17,153 bases of DNA from DASPXY01 sp038227745 (GTDB taxonomy: Bacteria; Planctomycetota; Planctomycetia; Gemmatales; Gemmataceae). Both the position numbers and the translations under genes were made by a program. Shown piece after piece: positions 10,177-17,153 of the stretch (its first letter is position 1; each line of letters starts with the position of its first letter). The notes beneath the pieces were generated by a model that was given only the letters and a program-made list of their open reading frames with translations, was not told where the DNA came from and did not search any database. The stretch is from contig JBBRPS010000112.1 in NCBI GenBank assembly GCA_038227745.1, positions 1-17,153 on the forward strand. The letters are read 5' to 3'.

Positions 10177-10874
10177 GGGCTACCCTCCCCAGGCGCGCCG
10201 GGCGGATCGCCGAGGACGTAGCCGCGGCCGCGCAGCGTGTGGATCAGGCGCGGCCCGTGTACCTCGAGCTTGCGGCGCAGCTCCTTGACGTGGACCTCCA
10301 GCGTGTTGGACACGCCGTCGTAGCGCTCGTCCCAGACCCCCTCATAGATGCGCGTCCGCGACAGCACCTCGCCGGAGTGGCGGAGGAAGAACACCAGCAG
10401 GGAGTGCTCCTTGGCGGTCAGGTCCAGGGCGTGGCTCGCCCGCTCCGCCCGCTGCGTGGCCAGGTCGAGGCGCACGTCGCGGTGGGTCAGGAGGATGCCG
10501 CCGCCGCGTTCGCCGCGTCGGGCCAGGACGCGCACCCGGGCCAGCAGCTCCTCGAACGCGAACGGCTTGCACAGGTAGTCGTCGGCGCCGGCGTCCAGGC
10601 CGCGGACGCGGTCGGAGACGGCGTCACGGGCGGTCAGGAACAGCACCGGCGTGTCGCGGCCGCCCTGGCGGAGGCGGCGGAGCAGGGTGAGGCCGTCCGG
10701 GCCGGGCAGCCACCAGTCGAGCAGCACCACGTCCCAGGGGCCGCCCTGCAGGGCGTGCCAGGCGGACTCACCGTCGGCGGCGTGCGCGACGGTGAACCCC
10801 TCCTCGCGCAGGCCGCGCACCAGGAAGTCGGCCAGCTCGGCCTCGTCCTCGATCACCAGGATGCGGATGCCCAT
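10173..10874 (-). CDS. OmpR/PhoB-family response regulator
   Basis: The 233-residue protein has an N-terminal receiver (about 3-115) with acidic pocket Glu9/Asp10, phosphorylation site Asp53 in LLDWWLPGPDG, Thr81 in LFLTARD and Lys103 in LCKPFAFEEL. A winged-helix DNA-binding domain (about 128-225) has LDLTAKEHSLLVFFLRH, then NTLEVHVKELRRKLE as recognition helix and ends in LIHTLRGRGYVLG. It is closest in layout to the QseB/CusR-type regulators. The ATG at 10874 follows a purine-rich AGGGGAAGGG site. It overlaps the histidine kinase by four bases and follows the PepSY-like gene after 63 bases, so the three genes probably form one operon, with a hairpin in the first gap. Confidence 0.96.
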   Translation of the reverse strand: MGIRILVIEDEAELADFLVRGLREEGFTVAHAADGESAWHALQGGPWDVVLLDWWLPGPDGLTLLRRLRQGGRDTPVLFLTARDAVSDRVRGLDAGADDYLCKPFAFEELLARVRVLARRGERGGGILLTHRDVRLDLATQRAERASHALDLTAKEHSLLVFFLRHSGEVLSRTRIYEGVWDERYDGVSNTLEVHVKELRRKLEVHGPRLIHTLRGRGYVLGDPPGAPGEGSP

Positions 10875-10885
10875 GCCCTTCCCCT

Positions 10886-10919
10886 GCCGGGGCGCCGCAG
10901 CCCAGTGCGGCGCCCCGGC
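10886..10919 (-). promoter_or_regulatory. Hairpin between PepSY-like gene and response regulator (possible attenuator)
   Basis: Perfect 14-base arms GCCGGGGCGCCGCA (10886-10899) and TGCGGCGCCCCGGC (10906-10919) enclose a six-base loop. On the minus-strand message it sits 18 bases after the PepSY-like stop and ends directly before the ribosome binding site of the response regulator. It lacks a T-run, so it may reduce read-through, protect the upstream message or affect initiation of the regulator. Confidence 0.55.
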
Positions 10920-10937
10920 GACTCGCCGTCGCGCGGG

Positions 10938-11450
10938 TCACTTGTCCGACTTCTTCTCCTTCTTCTCCTTCTTCTCCTGCTTCTCTTCCTTGAGGATCTT
11001 GCCCTTGAGGTCGAGAACGACTTCCACAGTACCGCCGTCGGCGGTCACCACCACCACCTCGTAGCCGTGGTGCGTGCCGTCGCCCTTGATCAGTTCCTCG
11101 GCCTTCTTGTGGGTGGCCTTGGGGTACTTCGCCTCCAGCCCGTCGGCGATCGCCCTGGGGAGGTCCTTGACCGGGATCTCCCTCTCGATGCTGACGATCT
11201 TGCCCTCCGGCTCGACCGTTACGTCGTGGTGGTGGCCCTTGTACTTCAGGGACACCTCGTAGACGGTCTTGCCGTTCTCCTTCTCCGTGGAGGCGCCGAG
11301 CAGTTTGGCGCCGGGGAACTTCGCCTTGACGGCTTTCATGACAGCCTCGGGCACCTTGTCCAGCGGCACCTTCTCCTCGTCCGCGCGGGCGTCGGCCCAG
11401 AGCAGGACTGCCGCCACCGCAACCGTCGCCAGGCAAGTGAGCGTGCGCAT
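10938..11450 (-). CDS. Exported PepSY-like domain protein
   Basis: The 170-residue protein has a signal peptide (about 1-23, ending ADARA) followed by two copies of a PepSY-like beta-alpha unit: PLDKVPEAVMKAVKAKFPGA (29-48) through DVTVEPEGKIVSIE (76-89), and PVKDLPRAIADGLEAKYPKA (93-112) through VEVVLDLKGKILKEE (142-156). Small PepSY-like proteins are often encoded beside OmpR/QseBC-type two-component systems, as here, and may act as periplasmic accessory or sensing factors. His clusters HHH (73-75) and HH (127-128) could bind metal, which is inference. The C-terminus is a Lys/Glu tail (KEEKQEKKEKKEKKSDK) encoded by repetitive CTT/CTC triplets. ATG 11450 follows a strong GGGAGAGGGA site. Confidence 0.85.
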   Translation of the reverse strand: MRTLTCLATVAVAAVLLWADARADEEKVPLDKVPEAVMKAVKAKFPGAKLLGASTEKENGKTVYEVSLKYKGHHHDVTVEPEGKIVSIEREIPVKDLPRAIADGLEAKYPKATHKKAEELIKGDGTHHGYEVVVVTADGGTVEVVLDLKGKILKEEKQEKKEKKEKKSDK

Positions 11451-11594
11451 TTCCCTCTCCCTTCGTGTGGGACCTGTGAAGCGAGGGCCGGCAATCGACC
11501 CCTCCCGCCGTCACACGATTCATGATACCCGGGCAGGCTGAAACCACCGTGAACCGAAGATAAAATCTCCCTTAGCGAACGGCCGGCGGGCCGT
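11451..11594. promoter_or_regulatory. Divergent promoter region, PepSY operon / arsM
   Basis: On the minus strand a TATCAT -10 (plus-strand 11522-11527) lies about 70 bases before the PepSY-like start; its -35 is poor. Two TGAA half-sites on the plus strand (11539 and 11550, spaced 11 bases) overlap that -35 position and resemble the direct repeats bound by OmpR-type regulators. On the plus strand CTGAAA (11538-11543), 17 bases, then TAAAAT (11561-11566) forms a fair sigma-70 promoter toward arsM. The two promoters would overlap. A 14-base copy of the 536-610 palindrome lies at 11575-11588. Confidence 0.4.
11575..11588 (+). repeat. Partial copy of the palindromic repeat at 536-610
   Basis: GCGAACGGCCGGCG is identical to 538-551. 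The second arm is shortened (GGGCCG), so it no longer forms the long stem. Confidence 0.5.
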
Positions 11595-11614
11595 GTGTTT
11601 GCTCCCCGGGCGAG

Positions 11615-11620
11615 TACAAT
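11615..11620 (+). promoter_or_regulatory. Alternative -10 element of arsM
   Basis: TACAAT lies 43 bases before the arsM ATG. No good -35 is present at the usual distance (TTGCTC at 11599 is only ten bases away), so this is weaker evidence than a full promoter. Confidence 0.3.
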
Positions 11621-11663
11621 CGGGTATGAGGTCTGTGATTCCGCTTTGCGAGGAGGGGTGACG

Positions 11664-12548
11664 ATGTCCGAGCGCATCATCGAGCAGGTCCGTTCCGGCT
11701 ACGCCGCCGTGGCCGGCAGTGGGCTCACCGGCGACCACGCGGGGGTGCGGGCGGTGGCCGAGGCGTTCGGCTACACGCCGGAGGAATTGGCGTCGGTGCC
11801 GGCCGAGGCGAACCTGGGGCTGTCGTGCGGCAACCCGACAGCGTTCGCCGGACTGCGGCCGGGCGAGACGGTCGTGGACCTGGGCTGCGGCGGCGGCCTC
11901 GACGTGCTGCTGGCGGCGGCGAAGGTCGGCCCGGCGGGCAAGGCCGTCGGCATCGACATGACACCGGAGATGCTGGAGCGGGCGCGAAACAACGCGGCGC
12001 GGCGGGGCCTGGCCAACGTCGAGTTCCACCAGGCGCGCATCGACCGCCTGCCGCTGCCGGACGCCTCGGTGGATTGCCTGGTGAGCAACTGTGTTATCAA
12101 CCTGGCCCCGGACAAGTCGGCGGTCTTCCGCGAGATGTTCCGCGTCCTGAAGCCGGGCGGCCGCGTTGCCGTCAGCGACATCGCCCTCAAGAAGGAGCTG
12201 CCGGAGGATCTGGCGCGGAGCGTGGCCGCCTACGTCGGCTGCGTTGCCGGGGCCATCGGCATGGACGAGTACGAGCGCGGTCTGCGCGCGGCCGGTTTCG
12301 AGGTGGCGCAGGTGATCGACACGCACAAGGACCTGAACGCTTACGCGGCGGTGGAGGGCCAGGCGGGGTGCTGTTCGCCGGCGATGGACTCCCCGACCGG
12401 CCTGCCTCTCGCTGACGCCTGCTGCGGCCCCACGGCGGATGAGGCACCGTCCTCCGAGGTCCACCGGGTCCTCGCGGAGGTGCTGGCGAAGTACGACATC
12501 AACGAGTACGCGGCCAGTGTGCAGGTTTACGCCCTCAAGGGGCGCTGA
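11664..12548 (+). CDS. arsM: Arsenite S-adenosylmethionine methyltransferase
   Basis: ArsM transfers methyl groups from S-adenosylmethionine to trivalent arsenic in the cytoplasm, giving methylated and finally volatile arsenicals. The 294-residue protein has the SAM site VVDLGCGGGLD (70-80) and VGIDMTPEMLERARNN (95-110), and the three cysteines expected for arsenic binding: Cys55 in LGLSCGNP, Cys143 in SNCVINL and Cys193 in YVGCVAGA. Two Cys pairs follow near the C-terminus (GCCSPAM 236-237, ACCGPT 253-254), as in many bacterial ArsM tails. ATG 11664 follows AGGAGGGG at good spacing; a longer frame to GTG 11595 is open but lacks this site. No arsR or arsenite pump is adjacent. It converges on the ABC permease with only 36 bases between stops. 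Confidence 0.93.
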   Translation: MSERIIEQVRSGYAAVAGSGLTGDHAGVRAVAEAFGYTPEELASVPAEANLGLSCGNPTAFAGLRPGETVVDLGCGGGLDVLLAAAKVGPAGKAVGIDMTPEMLERARNNAARRGLANVEFHQARIDRLPLPDASVDCLVSNCVINLAPDKSAVFREMFRVLKPGGRVAVSDIALKKELPEDLARSVAAYVGCVAGAIGMDEYERGLRAAGFEVAQVIDTHKDLNAYAAVEGQAGCCSPAMDSPTGLPLADACCGPTADEAPSSEVHRVLAEVLAKYDINEYAASVQVYALKGR

Positions 12549-12584
12549 AGAGTAGTGGCGACCCGGCCTTGCGAGCCGCACCCC

Positions 12585-13427
12585 TCACGGAGAAACTTTT
12601 CGCGGCCACAGCCGCCAGTGCCAGGCGCCTTCGCCGACGACGCGGATGTCGCGGCGCTCGAAGCGCCACCACGCCAGGGCGGCCAGCAGCCCCGCCGCCC
12701 CGAGCAGGCCGCCAAACCAGGCGCCGTTCAGGCCCAGGATCGCCTCGCCGCTCTGGTAGTAGGCGAGGGGGGAAAGGCGAGCGATGGTCTCCAGGTCCTT
12801 GTCGAGGCGCGCCAGCGTGGTCAGAAAGAAACTGACCAGCAGCACCATGCCCGCCGCCATGGCGGCGACGCGGCGCGAGGGCAGCACCATGCTCAGCAGC
12901 AGCGCCAGGGCGCCAAAGAAGAGCAGCACGGCCAGGAGCGACAGGTAGGGCAGCGCCATCTCCGCCCACCCGACGGCGAGCGCCGACCGGGCCATCATCA
13001 CGACGAAACCCAGCCACGACAGGGCCAGGATGGCGACCGGGCCGGCCGCGAAGGCCAGTACGCGGCCGACGAACAGGGCGGTGCGGCTGACCGGGTGGGC
13101 CAGTAGTAGATCCAGCGTGCCGTTCTCCTCGTCGGCGGCGAGCAGGCCACTGCCGGCCAGCACCGCGAAGACGCCGAGGACCAGCGGCAGGAAGGAGAAA
13201 AAGCCGATCGACAGGAACCCCTCGGGACGGGTCAGCTTGGCGGGGTCGCCGAGCGCGCGCATGAAGTTGGCCGCCGAGCCCTTCAGCATTTGCCGGACCT
13301 GTTCCTGGTTCTCCATGAGCACGTCGTAGCGCGCCACCGTCATCAACCCCAGCAGGAACAGGATGACGCCCCAACCGAGGATCTGTCCCCGCAGGCGGGC
13401 CAGCGCGTAGCGGAAAATGGTCAGCAT
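12585..13427 (-). CDS. ABC-2 type transporter permease
   Basis: The 280-residue protein has about six membrane segments (approximately 17-33, 74-95, 120-146, 160-182, 186-205 and 236-254) and the ABC-2 permease hallmark ADEENGTLDLLLAHPVSR (98-115) in the first cytoplasmic loop. It would form the membrane channel of the exporter powered by the ATPase encoded upstream. ATG 13427 is preferred: it follows the ATPase stop by one base (TGA-G-ATG), which implies coupled translation; an in-frame start at 13502 would lie inside the ATPase gene and adds only hydrophilic sequence. The substrate cannot be read from the sequence. The gene ends 36 bases from the convergent arsM stop; no clear terminator is visible between them. 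Confidence 0.92.
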   Translation of the reverse strand: MLTIFRYALARLRGQILGWGVILFLLGLMTVARYDVLMENQEQVRQMLKGSAANFMRALGDPAKLTRPEGFLSIGFFSFLPLVLGVFAVLAGSGLLAADEENGTLDLLLAHPVSRTALFVGRVLAFAAGPVAILALSWLGFVVMMARSALAVGWAEMALPYLSLLAVLLFFGALALLLSMVLPSRRVAAMAAGMVLLVSFFLTTLARLDKDLETIARLSPLAYYQSGEAILGLNGAWFGGLLGAAGLLAALAWWRFERRDIRVVGEGAWHWRLWPRKVSP

Positions 13428-13428
13428 C

Positions 13429-14343
13429 TCAACGCTTCTCCTGGCGGTCGCCCTCGTAGTAGGCCAGGAAGACCTCTTCGAGGGAGGGCCGCTCGGTTTC
13501 AAAATCGCTCACCGGGTAGACGGCCAGCGCTTTGAGGAGTTTGTCCATCTCTCCGGTCACTTGCAGCAGCACACTCCCCCGGTCGTCCCGGGAGAGGAGT
13601 TTCACGCCGGGGATGCCGTTCAGCATCAGGGTGTCCGGCGGCTGGCGGAAACGGACGCGCACCCGGCGCACCGCTCGGTCGAGGAGTGCCGCGGTCGAGG
13701 CCACTTCCACCACGGCACCCCTGCGGATGATGACCACGCGCTCCGCGATCTCCTCGATCTCGCTGAGGATGTGGGAGGAGAAGAAGACGGTGGCGCCGCC
13801 CGCGCGGGCCTCGGCGACCAGGCGCAGCACCTCCTGCTGTCCCAGCGGGTCCAGGCCGCTCGTCGGCTCGTCCAGCAGGAGCAGTTCCGGGCGGTGCATC
13901 AGGGCCTGGACCACGCCGACCTTCTGCTTGTTGCCCTTGGAGAAGTTCTTGATGGGGGTCTGCAGGTCGAGGCCGAGCCGCTCGGCCAGCCGCCGCACGA
14001 AGGCCCAGTCGGCCCGGCCGCGGCGCAGGCGGTTGAAAAAGCGCAGGGCGCCTTCGGCCGTCAGGTTGTCGTCCAGGCGCAGCTCGCCCGGGAGATACCC
14101 GACGCGGGACCGCACCGCCACCGGCTCGACCTGGGGGTCCAGGCCCAGCACGCGCACGGTCCCGGCGCTGGGGCGGATCAGGTCGAGCATGCAGCGGATG
14201 GCGGTCGTTTTGCCGGCGCCGTTCGGTCCCAGGAAGCCGACGATCTCGCCGCCGCGGACCTCCAGATCCACGCCGCGCAGCGCCCGGACTTCCCCGTAGG
14301 ACTTGCTCAACCTCTGGGTCAGCAGAGCCGACGGCATGCTCAT
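13429..14343 (-). CDS. ABC transporter ATP-binding protein
   Basis: The 304-residue ATPase has Walker A GPNGAGKTT (39-47), signature FSKGNKQKV (134-142, the SKG variant usual for ABC-2 exporters of the drug, antibiotic and natA type), Walker B LLLLDEPTSGLD (154-165) and switch His191 in SSHILSE. A C-terminal extension (about 225-304) with PSLEEVFLAYYEG matches this exporter subfamily. It acts as a cytoplasmic dimer with the permease encoded directly downstream. The start is uncertain: ATG 14343 and ATG 14337 are two codons apart and neither has a good ribosome binding site; the frame is open much further upstream, but without family sequence. It is divergent from the DUF1549/DUF1553 gene. Confidence 0.94.
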   Translation of the reverse strand: MSMPSALLTQRLSKSYGEVRALRGVDLEVRGGEIVGFLGPNGAGKTTAIRCMLDLIRPSAGTVRVLGLDPQVEPVAVRSRVGYLPGELRLDDNLTAEGALRFFNRLRRGRADWAFVRRLAERLGLDLQTPIKNFSKGNKQKVGVVQALMHRPELLLLDEPTSGLDPLGQQEVLRLVAEARAGGATVFFSSHILSEIEEIAERVVIIRRGAVVEVASTAALLDRAVRRVRVRFRQPPDTLMLNGIPGVKLLSRDDRGSVLLQVTGEMDKLLKALAVYPVSDFETERPSLEEVFLAYYEGDRQEKR

Positions 14344-14637
14344 GGGAGGATCCGATCTGTATGTGCCTCGGACGCCAGGCTCTCCAGGAGATCGAACAGG
14401 ACGCCGCTCTTCCGGACAAAATAGAGAAGAAAAGAGGAAAGGAAAGGCGTCTTCGCCCGTGCCGTCGAGGGCGGCCGGCTGCTGCCTGGCACGCGGGTTG
14501 CTATCCTTTTCTGCTTGCTCTGTGCCGTCCGAGAGAATATGCTGAATCCGACCGAAAGCTCTCACCGCGCCCGGCGCATCCGGGTGCCTGAACATCCCGC
14601 CGGCCGCCGCCCGCCTGCCTGCCATTTGAGGTCACGC
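14344..14637. other. Divergent intergenic region
   Basis: This 294-base gap serves the ABC operon on the minus strand and the DUF1549/DUF1553 gene on the plus strand. A plus-strand promoter candidate is listed separately. A pyrimidine- and AT-rich patch around 14420-14445 could hold a minus-strand promoter, but I see no clear pair of hexamers. No repeat or small gene is evident. Confidence 0.35.
14515..14543 (+). promoter_or_regulatory. Candidate sigma-70 promoter of the DUF1549/DUF1553 gene
   Basis: TTGCTC (14515-14520) and TATGCT (14538-14543) are separated by exactly 17 bases. Transcription would begin near 14550, leaving a leader of about 90 bases to the ATG at 14638. Confidence 0.45.
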
Positions 14638-17133
14638 ATGCCGCGAGTCATACCCTTGGGGACCGCCAGCGCCCTCGCCCTGATTCTCTGCACCGGCGCC
14701 CTGCCGGCACAGGCCCCTGCACCGGCCCGTCTGGTCGTCCACCCGCCCGCGCTCGAGCTGCACGGCCCCGATGCCCGCCACCGCCTCCTCGTCAGCGCCG
14801 TCGCCGCCGACGGCAGCGTGACCGATGTCACTACGAAGGCGACTTTCCGGAGCGCCCAGCCCGGCGTGGTCGCCGTCGCCGCCGGCGGCGAATGCACGGC
14901 CGCGGGCGATGGCGACGCCCAGGTCACCGTGAGCTACGGCGGCCGTTCGCTGGCTGTGCCGGTCGCAGTGCGCGCGGCCCGCGCGGAGCGGCCGCCGACC
15001 TTCGTCAATGACGTGCAGCCGCTGCTGACGCGGCTGGGCTGCAACCAGGGCGCCTGCCACGGCAAGGGCTCCGGGCAGAACGGCTTCCGCCTGTCATTGC
15101 GCGGTTACGCCCCGGAATGGGATCACGACTGGATCACCCGCGAGTTCCACGGCCGCCGTGTCAACCGCGCCGCCCCCGAGGCCAGCCTGCTGCTGCGCAA
15201 GCCGCTCGGCCAGGCCCCGCACGAGGGTGGCAAGGTCCTGCAGGAGCGCAGCCGAGGGCACCGTCTCTTGCTCGACTGGATCCGCGGCGGCACCCCTGGC
15301 CCGCAGAAGGACGACCTCTCCGTCCAGCGGCTCGAAATCCTGCCGGGCGACCGCCTGATGCGCCCCGGCCAGGTGCAGCAACTCCTCGTCCGGGCCGAGT
15401 TCAGCGATGGCCGCAGCAAGGATGTCACCTGGCTGACGCAATTCAGTTCCGGCGACATCAGCGTGGCCGAGGTGGACGCCAGCGGCAAGGTCCGCATCGT
15501 TCGGGCAGGCGAGACGACGGTCCGGGCCACGTTCATGGGCCAGGTCGGCGTTGTCCTCCTCACCGCCCCGCACGAGCAGCCCGTCAAGCCCGAGCTGCTG
15601 GCGAAGCGCAACAACGTCATCGATGAGCACGTCTTCAACAAGCTCGCCGCCCTGCGCATCGAGCCATCGGACCTGTGCAGCGACGAGGCGTTCCTGCGGC
15701 GGGCCATGCTCGACACCCTTGGCACCCTGCCGACGCCGGAGGAAGTGCGGGCGTTCCTGGCCGACAGGGCACTGGACCGGCGCGCGAAGCTGATCGACCG
15801 GCTGCTGGAGCGGCCGGAGTTCATCGACTTCTGGGCGTTGCAGCTCGGCGACCTCCTGCAGAACCGCAAGGAGGCCGACCACGACGTGCGTGGCACCAAG
15901 GGAGTGCGCGCCTTCCACGAGTGGCTGCGTCGGCAGGTGGCGCTCAACCGGCCGTGGGACGAACTGGCCCGCGACGTGCTGACCGCGACCGGCACGACGA
16001 CGGAGAGCCCCGCGGTCGGCTACTTCATCGTCACGGTCGGCGAGCAGCGCCACGCCGAGCGCTCGACGGTGGTGGCGTCGGCCGCCCAGACCTTCCTGGG
16101 CACGCGCATCGGCTGCGCCCAGTGCCACAACCACCCGCTGGAGAAGTACACGCAGGACGACTACTATCACTTCGCCGGCTACTTCTCGCGCGTGAAACTG
16201 CAGCGCAAGGACCCGAAGCAGGGGCCGACGAAGCTGGAGGCTGCCCACCCGGACGCGAACGAAAACAAGCGGCCGGTCGGCGTGGTGCAGCCGCGGACGG
16301 GGCAGTTCCTCAAGCCGCAGCCGCTCGACCGCTCGGCGACCGACATCAAGCCCGGCGAGGATCCGCGGCGGGCGCTGGCGGCGTGGATGACGGACCCGAA
16401 GAACGAGTATTTCGCCGGAGCGATGGTGAACCGCCTGTGGGCGCACTTCTTCGGCGCCGGCCTGGTCGAGCCGGTGGACGACCTGCGGGCGAGCAACCCG
16501 CCGACGAACCCGGCCCTGTGGAAGGCGCTGGTGGGGGAGTTCGTTGGCCATCGCTTCGACCGCAAGCATCTGATGCGACTGCTGCTGAATTCGCGGGCGT
16601 ACCAACTTAGCTCGACGACGAGGCTGATGAACGAGAAGGACACGCGGTTCTACTCGCACTATTACGCCCGGCGTCTGTCGGCCGAGGTGCTGCTGGACGC
16701 ACTGGCGCGGAGCACGGGGGTGGCGGACGAATTCCCGGGCTACCCGGTCGGCGTGCGGGCGGTGCAGATCCCCGACCCGTCGCTGAAGTCGTACTTTCTG
16801 TCGCTGTTCGGCCGGTCGGAGCGGCTGACGGCGTGCGCCTGCGAGCGGACCGGCGAGGTGACGATGCCGCAGTTGCTGCACCTGCAGAACGGCGACAGCG
16901 TGGTGCGCAAGGTAAGCGCGGCGGGGGGTCGGCTGGCGGCGCTGCTGAAGTCGGGCAAGACCGACGCGCAGGTGGTCGAGGAGTTGTTCCTGGCGACGCT
17001 GTCGCGGCTGCCGACGGCGGCGGAAGTGGGGGCGGTGCGGGCGGCGCTGGCCGAGGGCGACCCGCGTGAGGTGGCGCTGCGCGACGTGTACTGGGCGCTG
17101 CTGAACTCCAAGGAGTTCGCGTTCAACCATTGA
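14638..17133 (+). CDS. DUF1549/DUF1553 secreted protein with Ig-like and cytochrome-like domains
   Basis: The 831-residue protein belongs to the planctomycete PSCyt2/PSD1 class, whose biochemical role is unknown. In order: signal peptide (about 1-26, ending PAQA); a Big2-like Ig domain (about 30-115); a cytochrome-c-like segment beginning FVNDVQPLL (122) with CNQGACH (Cys135, Cys140, His141), a C-x4-CH spacing instead of the usual C-x2-CH; a second Big2-like domain (about 228-310); DUF1549 (about 325-530) with a canonical haem motif CAQCH (493-497); and DUF1553 (about 575-825) with MVNRLWAHFFG and LLNSRAYQLSS. ATG 14638 follows TGAGGT and starts the signal peptide; the frame is open upstream to 14515. 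The usual partner, a DUF1501 protein, would lie beyond the right edge. Confidence 0.93.
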   Translation: MPRVIPLGTASALALILCTGALPAQAPAPARLVVHPPALELHGPDARHRLLVSAVAADGSVTDVTTKATFRSAQPGVVAVAAGGECTAAGDGDAQVTVSYGGRSLAVPVAVRAARAERPPTFVNDVQPLLTRLGCNQGACHGKGSGQNGFRLSLRGYAPEWDHDWITREFHGRRVNRAAPEASLLLRKPLGQAPHEGGKVLQERSRGHRLLLDWIRGGTPGPQKDDLSVQRLEILPGDRLMRPGQVQQLLVRAEFSDGRSKDVTWLTQFSSGDISVAEVDASGKVRIVRAGETTVRATFMGQVGVVLLTAPHEQPVKPELLAKRNNVIDEHVFNKLAALRIEPSDLCSDEAFLRRAMLDTLGTLPTPEEVRAFLADRALDRRAKLIDRLLERPEFIDFWALQLGDLLQNRKEADHDVRGTKGVRAFHEWLRRQVALNRPWDELARDVLTATGTTTESPAVGYFIVTVGEQRHAERSTVVASAAQTFLGTRIGCAQCHNHPLEKYTQDDYYHFAGYFSRVKLQRKDPKQGPTKLEAAHPDANENKRPVGVVQPRTGQFLKPQPLDRSATDIKPGEDPRRALAAWMTDPKNEYFAGAMVNRLWAHFFGAGLVEPVDDLRASNPPTNPALWKALVGEFVGHRFDRKHLMRLLLNSRAYQLSSTTRLMNEKDTRFYSHYYARRLSAEVLLDALARSTGVADEFPGYPVGVRAVQIPDPSLKSYFLSLFGRSERLTACACERTGEVTMPQLLHLQNGDSVVRKVSAAGGRLAALLKSGKTDAQVVEELFLATLSRLPTAAEVGAVRAALAEGDPREVALRDVYWALLNSKEFAFNH

Positions 17134-17153
17134 GTGGGCACGTTTAGCCGCGA

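Noticed and set aside
14344..14625. Extended N-terminus of the ABC ATPase
   Set aside because: The extra residues do not match the family, and the region is needed for the divergent promoters; the ATPase domain begins just after 14343.
15094..17130. A 678-codon open frame opposite the DUF1549/DUF1553 gene
   Set aside because: It has the same low-complexity antisense composition; the plus-strand gene has clear domains throughout.

Overview
The window looks like chromosomal DNA from a high-GC planctomycete, most likely of the Gemmata type. This is inferred from gene content: a secreted DUF1549/DUF1553 protein with Ig-like and cytochrome-like parts, a TIGR03067-family lipocalin-like protein, two adjacent Uma2-family proteins (one with a repetitive coiled-coil tail), and large divergent intergenic regions. 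No 16S or other taxonomic marker is present, so the assignment rests on these families alone.

Layout from left to right. (1) The 5' end of an unrecognised minus-strand gene (1-257, running off the left edge) with a strong ribosome binding site. (2) A 444-base gap with a large palindromic repeat (536-610). (3) metH, cobalamin-dependent methionine synthase, complete, followed on the same strand by two Uma2-family putative PD-(D/E)XK nucleases (4491-5285, 5314-5901). (4) A hairpin terminator shared with two convergent minus-strand genes: a secreted TIGR03067 protein and an Amidohydro_2 metal-dependent hydrolase. (5) A scar region (about 7640-8690): a 58-base near-perfect palindrome, an alpha/beta hydrolase that has lost its N-terminal half, an intact tRNA-Ser(UGA), and the C-terminal third of a tyrosine recombinase. 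This looks like the decayed remains of an element that used the tRNA gene as integration site. (6) A minus-strand signalling operon: exported PepSY-like protein, OmpR-type response regulator, and HAMP sensor histidine kinase, with a strong hairpin between the first two genes. (7) Divergent from it, arsM, arsenite S-adenosylmethionine methyltransferase. (8) A minus-strand ABC-2 type exporter operon (ATPase then permease, 1-base gap). (9) A divergent, complete 831-residue DUF1549/DUF1553 protein that ends close to the right edge.

Functionally, metH and arsM are both linked to methyl transfer (MetH regenerates methionine, the precursor of the S-adenosylmethionine that ArsM consumes), but they are 7 kb apart and nothing shows co-regulation. 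The PepSY/regulator/kinase set forms a plausible envelope-sensing circuit that may regulate itself. Most of the window is ordinary housekeeping and accessory planctomycete sequence. I do not see a clear new multi-gene system. The items most worth a second look are the tRNA-Ser recombinase scar, the two palindromic repeat families, the hairpin inside the PepSY two-component operon, and the tandem Uma2 pair.
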